Assembly (NCBI GenBank): GCA_004293505.1
Contig: RDYY01000143.1
Span: forward strand, 1 to 14,504
Source: Sphingobacteriia bacterium
Lineage (GTDB): Bacteria; Bacteroidota; Bacteroidia; Chitinophagales; Chitinophagaceae
Direction of reading: 5' to 3'
Length of the DNA: 14,504 bases
In this document: one piece after another, positions 1-6,596 of the stretch
How positions within the stretch are numbered: the first letter of the stretch is position 1
How the letters are laid out: every line of letters begins with the position of its first letter
The notes under the pieces: model-generated
The model's input: the letters and a program-made list of their open reading frames with translations, nothing else
Database searches by the model: none
Told to the model about the DNA's origin: nothing
Translations under genes and position numbers: made by a program

Positions 1-538
1 TCAAAATGCTTTCGGGGTGAAATTGCAAGCCTTGCAGGTCATAGGTTTTGTGCTGCAAACCCATGACCCAGCCTGCTTCATCCCTGGCCGTGACTTCCAA
101 CGCAGGTGGCCAGTTTTTTTCGCCCACTACCCAAGAATGGTAACGACCTACTTCCAAAGGCCATTCCAATCCCTTTTGCCAAACCGGCGGATGCGACAAA
201 TTTTCCTTGGCCGGGAAAATGGGTGTTGCCACCCCATGAAATACAGATGTCAAATTGACCAACTCGGCCCCAAAAGCCTGTCCAATGGCTTGGTGCCCCA
301 AGCAAACACCCAGGATGGATTTTTGCGCCGCATAGGCTTCAATCAAAGGCAAGAGCAAACCTGCTTCGGCAGGAATACCTGGTCCTGGAGACAAAATGAT
401 TTTGTCAAATTCAGCTGCTTTTTCCAACGGCAATTCATCGTTGCGAAAAACAGTGACCGATCCAGGCATGATCCATTCCACCAAATGGACCAGGTTATAG
501 GTAAAAGAGTCGTAGTTGTCAAAGACCAAGATTTTCAT
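1..538 (-). CDS. trpG: Anthranilate synthase component II (glutamine amidotransferase), 3' end outside window
   Basis: This class I glutamine amidotransferase subunit makes ammonia from glutamine and passes it to TrpE for anthranilate synthesis in the cytoplasm. The visible 179 residues read MKILVFDNYDSFTYN at the start and show the oxyanion-region motif SPGPGIP (about 50-56), the nucleophile Cys79 in GVCLGHQ, the HG segment near residue 101, and the catalytic His174 and Glu176 in QFHPES just before the left edge. Only about 10-15 residues should be missing. The ATG overlaps the trpE stop as ATGA, which suggests translational coupling. PabA of folate synthesis belongs to the same family, and some bacteria share one subunit between the two pathways. 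The trp-type leader upstream and the TrpE-like partner favour TrpG. The gene is missed by simple start-to-stop ORF listing because its stop lies outside the window. Confidence 0.93.
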   Translation of the reverse strand, partial: MKILVFDNYDSFTYNLVHLVEWIMPGSVTVFRNDELPLEKAAEFDKIILSPGPGIPAEAGLLLPLIEAYAAQKSILGVCLGHQAIGQAFGAELVNLTSVFHGVATPIFPAKENLSHPPVWQKGLEWPLEVGRYHSWVVGEKNWPPALEVTARDEAGWVMGLQHKTYDLQGLQFHPESIL

Positions 539-1962
539 GCTGTTGGTTTGGGGTTCAGTTGGGTGGCTTTTTGCAAGGCTTTGTGCAAAGCACCCAATTT
601 GTTGTTCACTTCTTCCATTTCGGACAAGGGCTGGCTCAAAGCCACCACTCCAGCCCCAGCTTGGGAATACAAGACATTGCCCCTGCTCAAGAAACTGCGA
701 ATCATGATGGCTTGGTTACAAGAGCCATCAAATCCCACAAATCCCAAGGCCCCGCCATAAAAACCGCGTGCATGGGGTTCCAAATCGGCAATGATTTCCA
801 TGGCCCTCACTTTGGGGGCCCCACTCAAAGTTCCCGCAGGAAAAGTTTTGGCCAAAACAGCAAAAGGATTGGTACCTGCTTTTACTTTGCCTTGCACTTC
901 ACTCACCAAATGTATCACGTGTGAATAGTAGTGCACTTGTTTGTAGGCTACCACTTCTACTTCGTCGCAAATGCGGCTCAAATCATTGCGGGCCAAATCA
1001 ACCAACATCACGTGCTCGGCATTCTCTTTGGCATTGGCCAACAAAGCACTGGCCGCTGCTTGGTCCTTGGCATCGTCCCCTGTTCTTTGAAAAGTGCCCG
1101 CGATGGGATGTACCACGGCTTTGCCCTGGGAAACCACCAGTTGCGCTTCTGGCGAGGAGCCCATGATCTTGTAATCACCGTAGTCAAAAAAGAACAAATA
1201 AGGCGAGGGATTGATGTGGCGCAGGGCACGGTACACATTGAATTCATCACCACTAAACCCTTGTTCAAACCGACGGCTCAAGACCACTTGAAAAACGTCT
1301 CCGCGTTGACAATGCTGGATACCCTTTTGTACCATGGCTTGGTAAGCTTGGTCTTGCAAAGCAGACGCTTGTTGGCCCTTGAGTTGAAAAGGGAAGACAG
1401 GAACGTCTTTGCTGCGGATCAGGGTCTCCAACAAAGTCCACTCCGAGGCCAGGCCGGCCAAATGGTTTTCGCAAACAATGATTTCATCTTTGAAATGGTT
1501 AAAGGCAATCACGTATTGATAAAGGCGGTAGCGGACCAAAGGAATGTCAGCAGCAGGCTGGGCAGCTGATTTTTGTTTGTCCATCAAGGGAATGGCATCA
1601 AAGGAAGTATAGCCATACAATCCCAAGGAAAATCCCGTTTCTGGGAGAGTTGTTGTTGGGGTTTCATAAGCCTGCATGTAGTCCCACAAAACATCCGATA
1701 AAAGGCGGTCTTTGGGCCAAGCCAATTTTTCAGGGGCTTCTCCGGGAAATTTTTGTTCCAACTGACCATCGGCCTGCACTTCTATGCCACCAATGGCATT
1801 GACACAAATAAAAGAATAACTGTTGCTGGCAGCTTGGTGATCGGTACTCTCCAACAACAGGGTGTCCCGGAACCTGTCGCGCAAACGCAAATAGATGCCC
1901 ACTGGCGTGTACAAGTCACCCATGAGGCGATGAACGGTAGTTGTAATGTTTTTCTTTTTCAT
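535..1962 (-). CDS. trpE: Anthranilate synthase component I
   Basis: A chorismate-utilising enzyme of 475 residues that converts chorismate plus ammonia to anthranilate, the first committed step of tryptophan synthesis. The N-terminal domain carries LLES (about 36-39), which in known TrpE proteins belongs to the tryptophan feedback site. The C-terminal catalytic domain shows GDVFQVVLSRRF, PSPYLFFF, GSSPE, HPIAGTFQRTGDD, ENAEHVMLVDLARNDL, FPAGTLSGAPKVRAMEI and YSQAGAGVV in the usual order, with no missing block. The ATG at 1962 is chosen over an in-frame TTG three codons upstream. It begins MKKKN and lies 10 bases after the U-tract of the leader terminator. It is followed directly by trpG with a 4-base ATGA overlap. 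Expression is probably set by the Trp-codon attenuator upstream. PabB and isochorismate synthase are relatives, but LLES and the leader point to TrpE. Confidence 0.96.
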   Translation of the reverse strand: MKKKNITTTVHRLMGDLYTPVGIYLRLRDRFRDTLLLESTDHQAASNSYSFICVNAIGGIEVQADGQLEQKFPGEAPEKLAWPKDRLLSDVLWDYMQAYETPTTTLPETGFSLGLYGYTSFDAIPLMDKQKSAAQPAADIPLVRYRLYQYVIAFNHFKDEIIVCENHLAGLASEWTLLETLIRSKDVPVFPFQLKGQQASALQDQAYQAMVQKGIQHCQRGDVFQVVLSRRFEQGFSGDEFNVYRALRHINPSPYLFFFDYGDYKIMGSSPEAQLVVSQGKAVVHPIAGTFQRTGDDAKDQAAASALLANAKENAEHVMLVDLARNDLSRICDEVEVVAYKQVHYYSHVIHLVSEVQGKVKAGTNPFAVLAKTFPAGTLSGAPKVRAMEIIADLEPHARGFYGGALGFVGFDGSCNQAIMIRSFLSRGNVLYSQAGAGVVALSQPLSEMEEVNNKLGALHKALQKATQLNPKPTA

Positions 1963-1972
1963 GAGACACAAT

Positions 1973-1999
1973 AAAAAAACCCCGACCAGGTCAGGGTTT
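1973..1999 (-). terminator. Intrinsic terminator of the trp leader (attenuator stem 3:4)
   Basis: On the minus strand AAACCCTGAC (1999-1990) pairs with GTCGGGGTTT (1986-1977) around a CTG loop. This gives ten pairs including one U-G wobble. The T-run at 1979-1973 follows, in part shared with the stem. It sits between the Trp-rich leader peptide and trpE, with its T-run ending 10 bases before the trpE ATG, so it can only act as a leader terminator. Confidence 0.9.
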
Positions 2000-2028
2000 G
2001 TATGATTTGGGCCAAATAGGACAAATGG

Positions 2029-2085
2029 TTACAATCCCCCGAAGGAGTCTGTATGCCACCACCAAATTTGGTTGATTGATTTCAT
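2029..2085 (-). CDS. trpL: trp leader peptide with three tandem Trp codons
   Basis: An 18-codon ORF reading MKSINQIWWWHTDSFGGL and ending in TAA. Its three consecutive TGG codons (2064-2056) sit before the alternative hairpins and terminator that precede trpE, which is the classic arrangement for sensing charged tRNA-Trp by ribosome stalling. The peptide itself is expected to have no function. The stop codon directly follows antiterminator region 2, so a ribosome finishing the peptide would mask it. The ATG lies four bases downstream of the predicted promoter -7 box, leaving essentially no 5' untranslated region. No Shine-Dalgarno sequence is visible. It is far too short for ordinary gene calling. 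Confidence 0.9.
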   Translation of the reverse strand: MKSINQIWWWHTDSFGGL

Positions 2086-2089
2086 GTTG

Positions 2090-2120
2090 CAAATATGGCC
2101 CAGGACCTTGAAAGTGCAAA
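2090..2120 (-). promoter_or_regulatory. Predicted Bacteroidota-type promoter of the trp operon
   Basis: TTTG at 2120-2117 is separated by 19 bases from CATATTTG at 2097-2090. The second box matches seven of eight positions of the TAnnTTTG -7 consensus known for the Bacteroidota primary sigma factor. Transcription should begin within a few bases of the trpL ATG at 2085. The start site is inferred from the motif only. Confidence 0.65.
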
Positions 2121-2215
2121 ATTTTTTCTGGCCACCACTTTTGGGGATAAGCCACTGAAAACTTTAACGGATTAGAAACAAAATGGGTTGCAATTTTGGC
2201 AAAACCAAAAGGGAC

Positions 2216-2677
2216 ATGAAACACAGCTTGAATTTGATCATTGGTCTGTTGATGGGAACCAGTCTTTTTGCCCTTCCTACCCCTCCTGTTGACAACCCAG
2301 ATGCCATTTTGGGTTTTTGGAAAACGGGCGAAGGCAATGCCATTGTTCAGATTTACAAACAAGGGGAGCAATACCAAGGCAAGATTGTGTGGCTAAAAGA
2401 GCCCAATGACCCCAATACAGGAAAACCCAAACTAGACCAAAAAAACGAAGACCCCAAACTAAAAGGTCGCCCCATCATGGGCATGATCAACCTGCGTGAT
2501 TTTAAATATGCCAAGGACAAACTTTGGGAAGAAGGCAAGATTTATGACCCCAAAAGTGGGGAAGACTATTCTTGCAAAATTACCCTGGTTGACAACAATA
2601 CTTTAGAAGTCAGGGGCTATGTGGGCATCTCCTTGTTTGGCCGCACCGATACCTGGAAAAGGCAACAGGTCAAATGA
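2216..2677 (+). CDS. Exported DUF2147-family protein
   Basis: A small protein of 153 residues with an N-terminal signal peptide (MKHSLNLIIGLLMGTSLFA, probable cleavage near residue 19-20), so the mature protein is probably periplasmic. The mature part shows the DUF2147 pattern: ILGFWKTGEGNAIVQIYK near residues 31-48, YQGKIVWLKEPNDP near 53-66, then IMGMINLRDF, and a C-terminal SCKITLVDNNTLEVRGYVG followed by SLFGRTDTWKR. The family has no firmly established biochemical role; members are compact exported beta-rich proteins. The ATG at 2216 is preferred over an upstream in-frame ATG at 2183 because it starts directly at the signal peptide. It is divergent from the trp operon and ends exactly one base before the stop codon of the converging beta-barrel gene. 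No convincing promoter or terminator was seen for it. Confidence 0.85.
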   Translation: MKHSLNLIIGLLMGTSLFALPTPPVDNPDAILGFWKTGEGNAIVQIYKQGEQYQGKIVWLKEPNDPNTGKPKLDQKNEDPKLKGRPIMGMINLRDFKYAKDKLWEEGKIYDPKSGEDYSCKITLVDNNTLEVRGYVGISLFGRTDTWKRQQVK

Positions 2678-3679
2678 TCAAAGGCTAACCAAGTTCAAAG
2701 ACACATTGAAATAGAAAGCATTCCCCAAAGTAGTGCGAATGATTTCATTTTCTTTTTCACCATTGTAGCGGTCCGTCACATTGAAACGACCATTGACCCG
2801 CAATCCTGTTTGTATGGCTATCCACCAAAACTTGTACAAACTTCTTTCATAACTGATGCGGGGTTTGATCTCTCCCCTTTGCAAAAACGTGGTGGGCAAA
2901 ATCCCATTGTACAAAGCATATTGGTTGCCCTCTAATTCATAGCCTGCCAACAACATGGATTGCTTGTTGAGGTTGCGTCGCAAAAAAGCACGGGCAGGGA
3001 AAGCCGTTTCCAATCCCCACTTGGCATTGAAATTGGTGTTGTACAACAAGATGGGGATGATGAGGGGGCGACCCAACCGATAGGTTCGGCTGATGCCCAA
3101 GCCCCAGAGGGTATTCTCGCTTTTTTTCCAACCAAAAATCACATTCCCACTCAAGGTCAAAGCGTCTTTGTCCAAATTGTTTTTCCCTTGGTTCATCCAG
3201 TTTAAGTCGGTATTGAATTGACCATAAATGAAGTGCTTTTCGTTGAGCGGCTTAAAGACATTCACAGACAATCCAGCACTGTGTAAACCCGCTTCTTTCA
3301 GTGGCCTGTACAAGGGATAAGGAAAGCTATAATCTTTTCCAGCATAAGCCGTGCGCCAATAGGATCCCACCAGGTTCACGATCCATTTTTGGGTGGACAC
3401 CACGGGTGCAGCAAAAGCCAATCTGAGGCCAGCTGCTTGGGTAAAATGCTGGGTCAGTGGAAACGGAGCAGGCAAGGCGGAAAAATCATGCCCTCCTTGG
3501 TATTCATATCCGATGGAAATAAAACGATTGGGGATTTGTCCTGGAATTTTTTGGGTGGCATAGCGCTTTACGGGTTTGCTGTCCACGTCTTCAAACTGCA
3601 TGGAAAAGACAGAATCGGTTTGGCCCTTGGCCATGAAAGCGGCCCCAGCAAATACAACAGAACAAAGAATTTTTTTCAC
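2678..3679 (-). CDS. Probable outer-membrane beta-barrel protein (DUF6268-like)
   Basis: A 333-residue protein starting at GTG (3679) with a clear signal peptide, VKKILCSVVFAGAAFMAKGQ, probably cut after the GQ. The body alternates short turns with amphipathic strands rich in Tyr, Trp and Phe, for example WIVNLVGSYWRTAY, HFIYGQFNTDLNWM, LTLSGNVIFGWKKS, LWGLGISRTYRLG and a final AFYFNVSLNLVSL. This is what one expects of an outer-membrane beta-barrel. The resemblance to the DUF6268 barrel family is recalled rather than searched, and no ligand is known. An alternative ATG at 3742 would lie two bases after the hisB stop but would put 21 non-signal-like residues ahead of the signal peptide, so the GTG is preferred. 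The gene is codirectional with the his operon and could be its last member by read-through. Its stop abuts the stop of the DUF2147 gene with no spacer. Confidence 0.75.
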   Translation of the reverse strand: MKKILCSVVFAGAAFMAKGQTDSVFSMQFEDVDSKPVKRYATQKIPGQIPNRFISIGYEYQGGHDFSALPAPFPLTQHFTQAAGLRLAFAAPVVSTQKWIVNLVGSYWRTAYAGKDYSFPYPLYRPLKEAGLHSAGLSVNVFKPLNEKHFIYGQFNTDLNWMNQGKNNLDKDALTLSGNVIFGWKKSENTLWGLGISRTYRLGRPLIIPILLYNTNFNAKWGLETAFPARAFLRRNLNKQSMLLAGYELEGNQYALYNGILPTTFLQRGEIKPRISYERSLYKFWWIAIQTGLRVNGRFNVTDRYNGEKENEIIRTTLGNAFYFNVSLNLVSL

Positions 3680-3744
3680 GCAATTGGTTTTAACAAAGAA
3701 AGATAAGCCCCTGCAGAAAACAGCCTGCCCTTGACAACCCATGG

Positions 3745-4875
3745 CTATAATACACCCTTGGTAGAAGGCAATTGGTCGGAAAAAGGATCCCGCTTGACGG
3801 CCATGCGAATGGCTTTGGCAAAAGCTTTGAAGATGGCTTCAATTTTGTGGTGTTCGTTCTCACCCTTGGCTTGGATGTTCAGGTTGCACTTGGCCCCGTC
3901 GCTGAAAGACTTGAAAAAGTGAAAAAACATTTCAGTGGGCATTTCCCCTATTTTTTCCCGCTTAAAATCGGCTTCCCAAACCAACCAATTGCGGCCCCCA
4001 AAATCAATCAAGACCTTTGCTTCCGCTTCGTCCATGGGCAAAGCATAACCATAGCGTTGCAGTCCCCGCTTATCGGTTAAAGCCAAGGCAAATGCTTCGC
4101 CCAAAGCAATGGCTGTGTCTTCAATGGTGTGGTGTTCGTCAATGTGCAAATCACCCCTTGTTTCCAATGCCAGGTCCAAATGGCCATGTCGGGCAATTTG
4201 GTCCAACATGTGGTCAAAAAAACCAAGTCCCGTGCGGATGTTTGATTTGCCTGTTCCATCTAAATTCAGGGTCAGGTCAATCTGGGTTTCCTTGGTGTGA
4301 CGGCTGTGTTGCACGGTTCTTAAACCCAATTTTAAAAATTGGTAAATGCTGGCCCAATCATGGGCCACAAAAGCCAAGACATCGGCGTATTGGGCCAAAG
4401 CAGCCTCGTCCATGGGGTGCAAGGCAGAAGCAAAATATATGGCTTTGGCACCCAAGTTACGGGCCAAAGCCAAATCACTCCAGCGATCACCAATGACAAA
4501 GGATCCAGCCAAATCAAATGCCGGGTTATTGAGGTAATGGGTTAACATGCCCGTACCCGGTTTGCGGGTGGGCAGGGGATTGTTGGCAAAACTGCGGTCG
4601 ATGCAGACCTCATCAAAATGAAAGCCCTCTCCTGCCAAAGTGCGCACCATCAAATCTTGGTAAGGAAAAAAATCGGCCTCCGGATAAGATGCCGTTCCCA
4701 AACCATCTTGGTTGGTGACCAGCACATGGTAGAAACCAAAATCAGTGGCTACGCGAGACAAATAGGAAATGGCCCCGGGCACAAAATGGGTTTTCTCTAA
4801 GCGATCAATTTGGTAATCGTTGGGGGGTTCTTGTAAAATCACCCCGTCACGGTCCAAGAACAAAATTCTTTTCAT
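3745..4875 (-). CDS. hisB: Bifunctional histidinol-phosphatase / imidazoleglycerol-phosphate dehydratase
   Basis: A fused 376-residue enzyme for two steps of histidine synthesis: dehydration of imidazoleglycerol phosphate (step 7) and dephosphorylation of histidinol phosphate (step 9). Residues 1-about 165 are a HAD phosphatase with FLDRDGVI (Asp8 and Asp10), VTNQDGLG near 53-60, RKPG near 104-107 and IGDRWSD near 128-134. Residues about 190-376 are the dehydratase with GFFDHMLDQIARH, DEHHTIEDTA (247-255), LIDFGGRNWLVW and ENEHHKIEA, ending in the family-typical RDPFSDQLPSTKGVL. The phosphatase loop at 91-103 keeps only the first of the four Cys/His zinc ligands of the E. coli enzyme (Cys91; the others are Asp93, Leu101 and Thr103). 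The ATG follows the cytochrome c stop by two bases, so it is cotranscribed with genes unrelated to histidine. Confidence 0.96.
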   Translation of the reverse strand: MKRILFLDRDGVILQEPPNDYQIDRLEKTHFVPGAISYLSRVATDFGFYHVLVTNQDGLGTASYPEADFFPYQDLMVRTLAGEGFHFDEVCIDRSFANNPLPTRKPGTGMLTHYLNNPAFDLAGSFVIGDRWSDLALARNLGAKAIYFASALHPMDEAALAQYADVLAFVAHDWASIYQFLKLGLRTVQHSRHTKETQIDLTLNLDGTGKSNIRTGLGFFDHMLDQIARHGHLDLALETRGDLHIDEHHTIEDTAIALGEAFALALTDKRGLQRYGYALPMDEAEAKVLIDFGGRNWLVWEADFKREKIGEMPTEMFFHFFKSFSDGAKCNLNIQAKGENEHHKIEAIFKAFAKAIRMAVKRDPFSDQLPSTKGVL

Positions 4876-4877
4876 GT

Positions 4878-5309
4878 TTATTTTCCCCGCTGGGCTTTTA
4901 CTTCTGCGGCTGTCACCATCGAGGCTTTGTTGCCAAAATGGTTGCGCACATAACTGAGTACATCAGCAATTTGTTGGTCTTTTAAAAAAGCGTGTGATGC
5001 CATGGGATTGCTGTATTCTTCTCCATTGATTTCCATGGGTGTATTCAAACCCTTCAAAACAATCTCGATCAATTTCTTTTTGTCTCCTGTTACCATGGCC
5101 ACCCCTGCCAAAGGAGGATTCATGCGGGGAACGCCTGTACCATCGGCTTGGTGGCAAGACAAACAATATTGCTCATATACTTTTTTGCCACGGGCCAAAC
5201 TTTCCTTGGCAACAGCAGCTGGTTGCGCCGATTTCCAAGACAAAAAACAAAAGACCAGCACCCATGCGCCTACCCATGGTGTTTTGGTGCGAACAAAAGA
5301 AAGAAGCAT
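4878..5309 (-). CDS. Exported class I cytochrome c
   Basis: A small cytochrome c of 143 residues. A hydrophobic N-terminal segment (about 11-24, VGAWVLVFCFLSW) acts as a signal peptide or membrane anchor. The haem site is CLSCH at 49-53, followed by ADGTGVPRMNPPLAG, as in many dehydrogenase-associated cytochromes. The likely axial methionine is Met103 in SNPMASH, and a C-terminal helix reads QIADVLSYVRNHFGN. The ATG at 5309 replaces an upstream in-frame TTG. It starts nine bases after the stop of the PQQ-type sugar dehydrogenase gene, so the pair probably works together: the dehydrogenase oxidises a sugar and passes electrons to this haem in the periplasm. That link is inference from gene order. 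Two bases separate it from hisB downstream. Confidence 0.9.
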   Translation of the reverse strand: MLLSFVRTKTPWVGAWVLVFCFLSWKSAQPAAVAKESLARGKKVYEQYCLSCHQADGTGVPRMNPPLAGVAMVTGDKKKLIEIVLKGLNTPMEINGEEYSNPMASHAFLKDQQIADVLSYVRNHFGNKASMVTAAEVKAQRGK

Positions 5310-5318
5310 GTGCAAGTA

Positions 5319-6563
5319 TTAAGGTTTAAAACTAATTTTCCAAACAGCTCCTTTGTTGTCATCTGACACATAGAGCGAGCCATCAGGTCCCATGGCCAAG
5401 CCACAAGGACGGTATTTGGCCGATCCCAAATTGGTTACTTTTTCCATGCCAGAAAAACCGTTGGCAAAAATTTCCCAAGGTCCAGCAGGTTGCCCATTTT
5501 TCAAGGGTACAAAAGCCACATAAAATCCTTCTTGGTTTTCGGGGGCACGGTTCCAACTGCCATGAAAAGCAATAAAAGCACCGTTTTGGTATTTGGCAGG
5601 AAACTGTTGGCCACTGTAAATCAACAAAGCGTTGGGGGCCATGTGGCCCGGGAAACCCACCAAGGGCTTGGTGGCTTCTGGTACACCAGACTTTTTGCCA
5701 TCGCCCCCAAATTCTGGGTTAAGGATGTATTTGTTTTGAAAATGATCCCAGTGCACATAAGGCCAACCACAGTTGTCTCCTTCTTTTACCCGGTAAAAAG
5801 TTTCTGATGGCAGTTCAGCCCCCCGTTGGCGGTCATACAATTCAGGAAAGTCTTGGTACAAACCATCTCGACCATGCACTGTAATGTAAAGGGCATTCTC
5901 GGCATTGTTCCAATCCAATCCAACACAATTGCGCACACCTGTTACGTATCTCTTTCCCTGCGCATAGGTTTGGTTGGGTTGATCGGCTTTGAACTGCCAA
6001 ATGCCGCCTGCATTTTCCAAAATGGGACAAGGGGTTTGTCCAACCGATCCTTTTTGGCGGTCTTTCTCTTGGCACACATTAGAAGGTGCGCCAATGTTGA
6101 CATAAAGATTGCCTGCATTGTCCAAAGCAATGGATTTGGAAGCGTGTTGGCGCTCGTCGCGCAAATCTTTGACAATGCATTGGGGTTGATCGGTTTGCAC
6201 CAATTCTCCAGCCGCGGTGAGGGCATAACGAAAAACGCTGTTGTTGGAAGATGCATACAGCCAATTGCCCTTAATGGCAATGCCTGTGCCGATGTAGTTG
6301 CCAAAAGCCAGGGTGTCGTCCACTACCCCGTCTTTGTTTTTATCGCGCAAACGCAAAATACCCTTGCCGTTGACCAATCTTTCCAATTTCAGGTAAATGT
6401 CTCCATTGGGGTGAACAGCCAAGTGGCGTGTGCGGCCCAAACTGGTGGCCAGTGTGTTTACTTGAAAACCATTGGGCACAGTAATCTTGACACCAGACTC
6501 CAGGCTTTGACCTTGGCAGCCCAAAGCCAGAAAGACCAAGCAGGTGAAAAGGGTATTTCTCAT
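5319..6563 (-). CDS. PQQ-dependent sugar (glucose/sorbosone) dehydrogenase-like lipoprotein
   Basis: A six-bladed propeller protein of 414 residues in the glucose/sorbosone dehydrogenase family, which oxidises aldoses or related sugars with pyrroloquinoline quinone. A short N-terminal signal ends at Cys16 in FLALGCQGQ, which fits a lipoprotein. Family features include GRTRHLAVHPNGDIYL (43-58), a calcium-loop-like DKNKDGVVDD (74-83), YVTGVRNCVGLDW, GDNCGWPYVHW (262-272), GHMAPNALLIYSG, FIAFHGSWNR (330-339) and RPCGLAMGPDGSLYVSDD. The substrate cannot be told from sequence. It lies 33 bases after hisC and nine bases before the cytochrome c gene, inside what is otherwise a histidine operon. No strong internal promoter is visible in the 33-base gap, so histidine attenuation probably controls it too. 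PQQ synthesis genes are not in the window. Confidence 0.85.
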   Translation of the reverse strand: MRNTLFTCLVFLALGCQGQSLESGVKITVPNGFQVNTLATSLGRTRHLAVHPNGDIYLKLERLVNGKGILRLRDKNKDGVVDDTLAFGNYIGTGIAIKGNWLYASSNNSVFRYALTAAGELVQTDQPQCIVKDLRDERQHASKSIALDNAGNLYVNIGAPSNVCQEKDRQKGSVGQTPCPILENAGGIWQFKADQPNQTYAQGKRYVTGVRNCVGLDWNNAENALYITVHGRDGLYQDFPELYDRQRGAELPSETFYRVKEGDNCGWPYVHWDHFQNKYILNPEFGGDGKKSGVPEATKPLVGFPGHMAPNALLIYSGQQFPAKYQNGAFIAFHGSWNRAPENQEGFYVAFVPLKNGQPAGPWEIFANGFSGMEKVTNLGSAKYRPCGLAMGPDGSLYVSDDNKGAVWKISFKP

Positions 6564-6596
6564 GTGATGAATTTTGTGTGAAAATAATCAAATCCC

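Larger units (their letters stand above)
1973..2085 (-). promoter_or_regulatory. trp operon attenuator RNA (alternative hairpins 1:2, 2:3, 3:4)
   Basis: Three mutually exclusive hairpins can be drawn. Stem 1:2 pairs UACAGACUCC (2053-2044) with GGGGAUUGUA (2039-2030) around a UUCG tetraloop, with nine of ten positions paired including two G-U wobbles and one A-A mismatch. Stem 2:3, the antiterminator, pairs the same GGGGAUUGUA with UACAAACCCU (2002-1993), again nine of ten. Stem 3:4 is the terminator at 1973-1999. The three Trp codons (2064-2056) lie just before stem 1. A ribosome stalled there would cover the 1:2 left arm and allow 2:3. A ribosome reaching the stop at 2029 would cover region 2 and allow termination. 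Pairings were read by hand; no free energies were computed. Confidence 0.88.

Noticed and set aside
17..1974. Long plus-strand reading frames across the trp genes (for example 17-760, 559-924 and 931-1569)
   Set aside because: They are antisense shadows of trpG and trpE. They lack recognisable domains, while the minus-strand frames carry all family motifs.
2056..2064. TGG triplet repeat (and the CAC CAC CAT run at 9977-9985) as microsatellites
   Set aside because: Both are only three units long and are explained as tandem control codons of the leader peptides.
1991..2377. 128-codon minus-strand frame across the trp leader and DUF2147 gene
   Set aside because: It overlaps the leader peptide, terminator and most of a well-supported gene on the other strand, and it shows no domain.
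3698..3705. TATCTTTC before the beta-barrel gene as a -7 promoter box
   Set aside because: It matches seven of eight consensus positions, but no TTTG-like -33 element lies at the right distance, so it is not listed as a feature.
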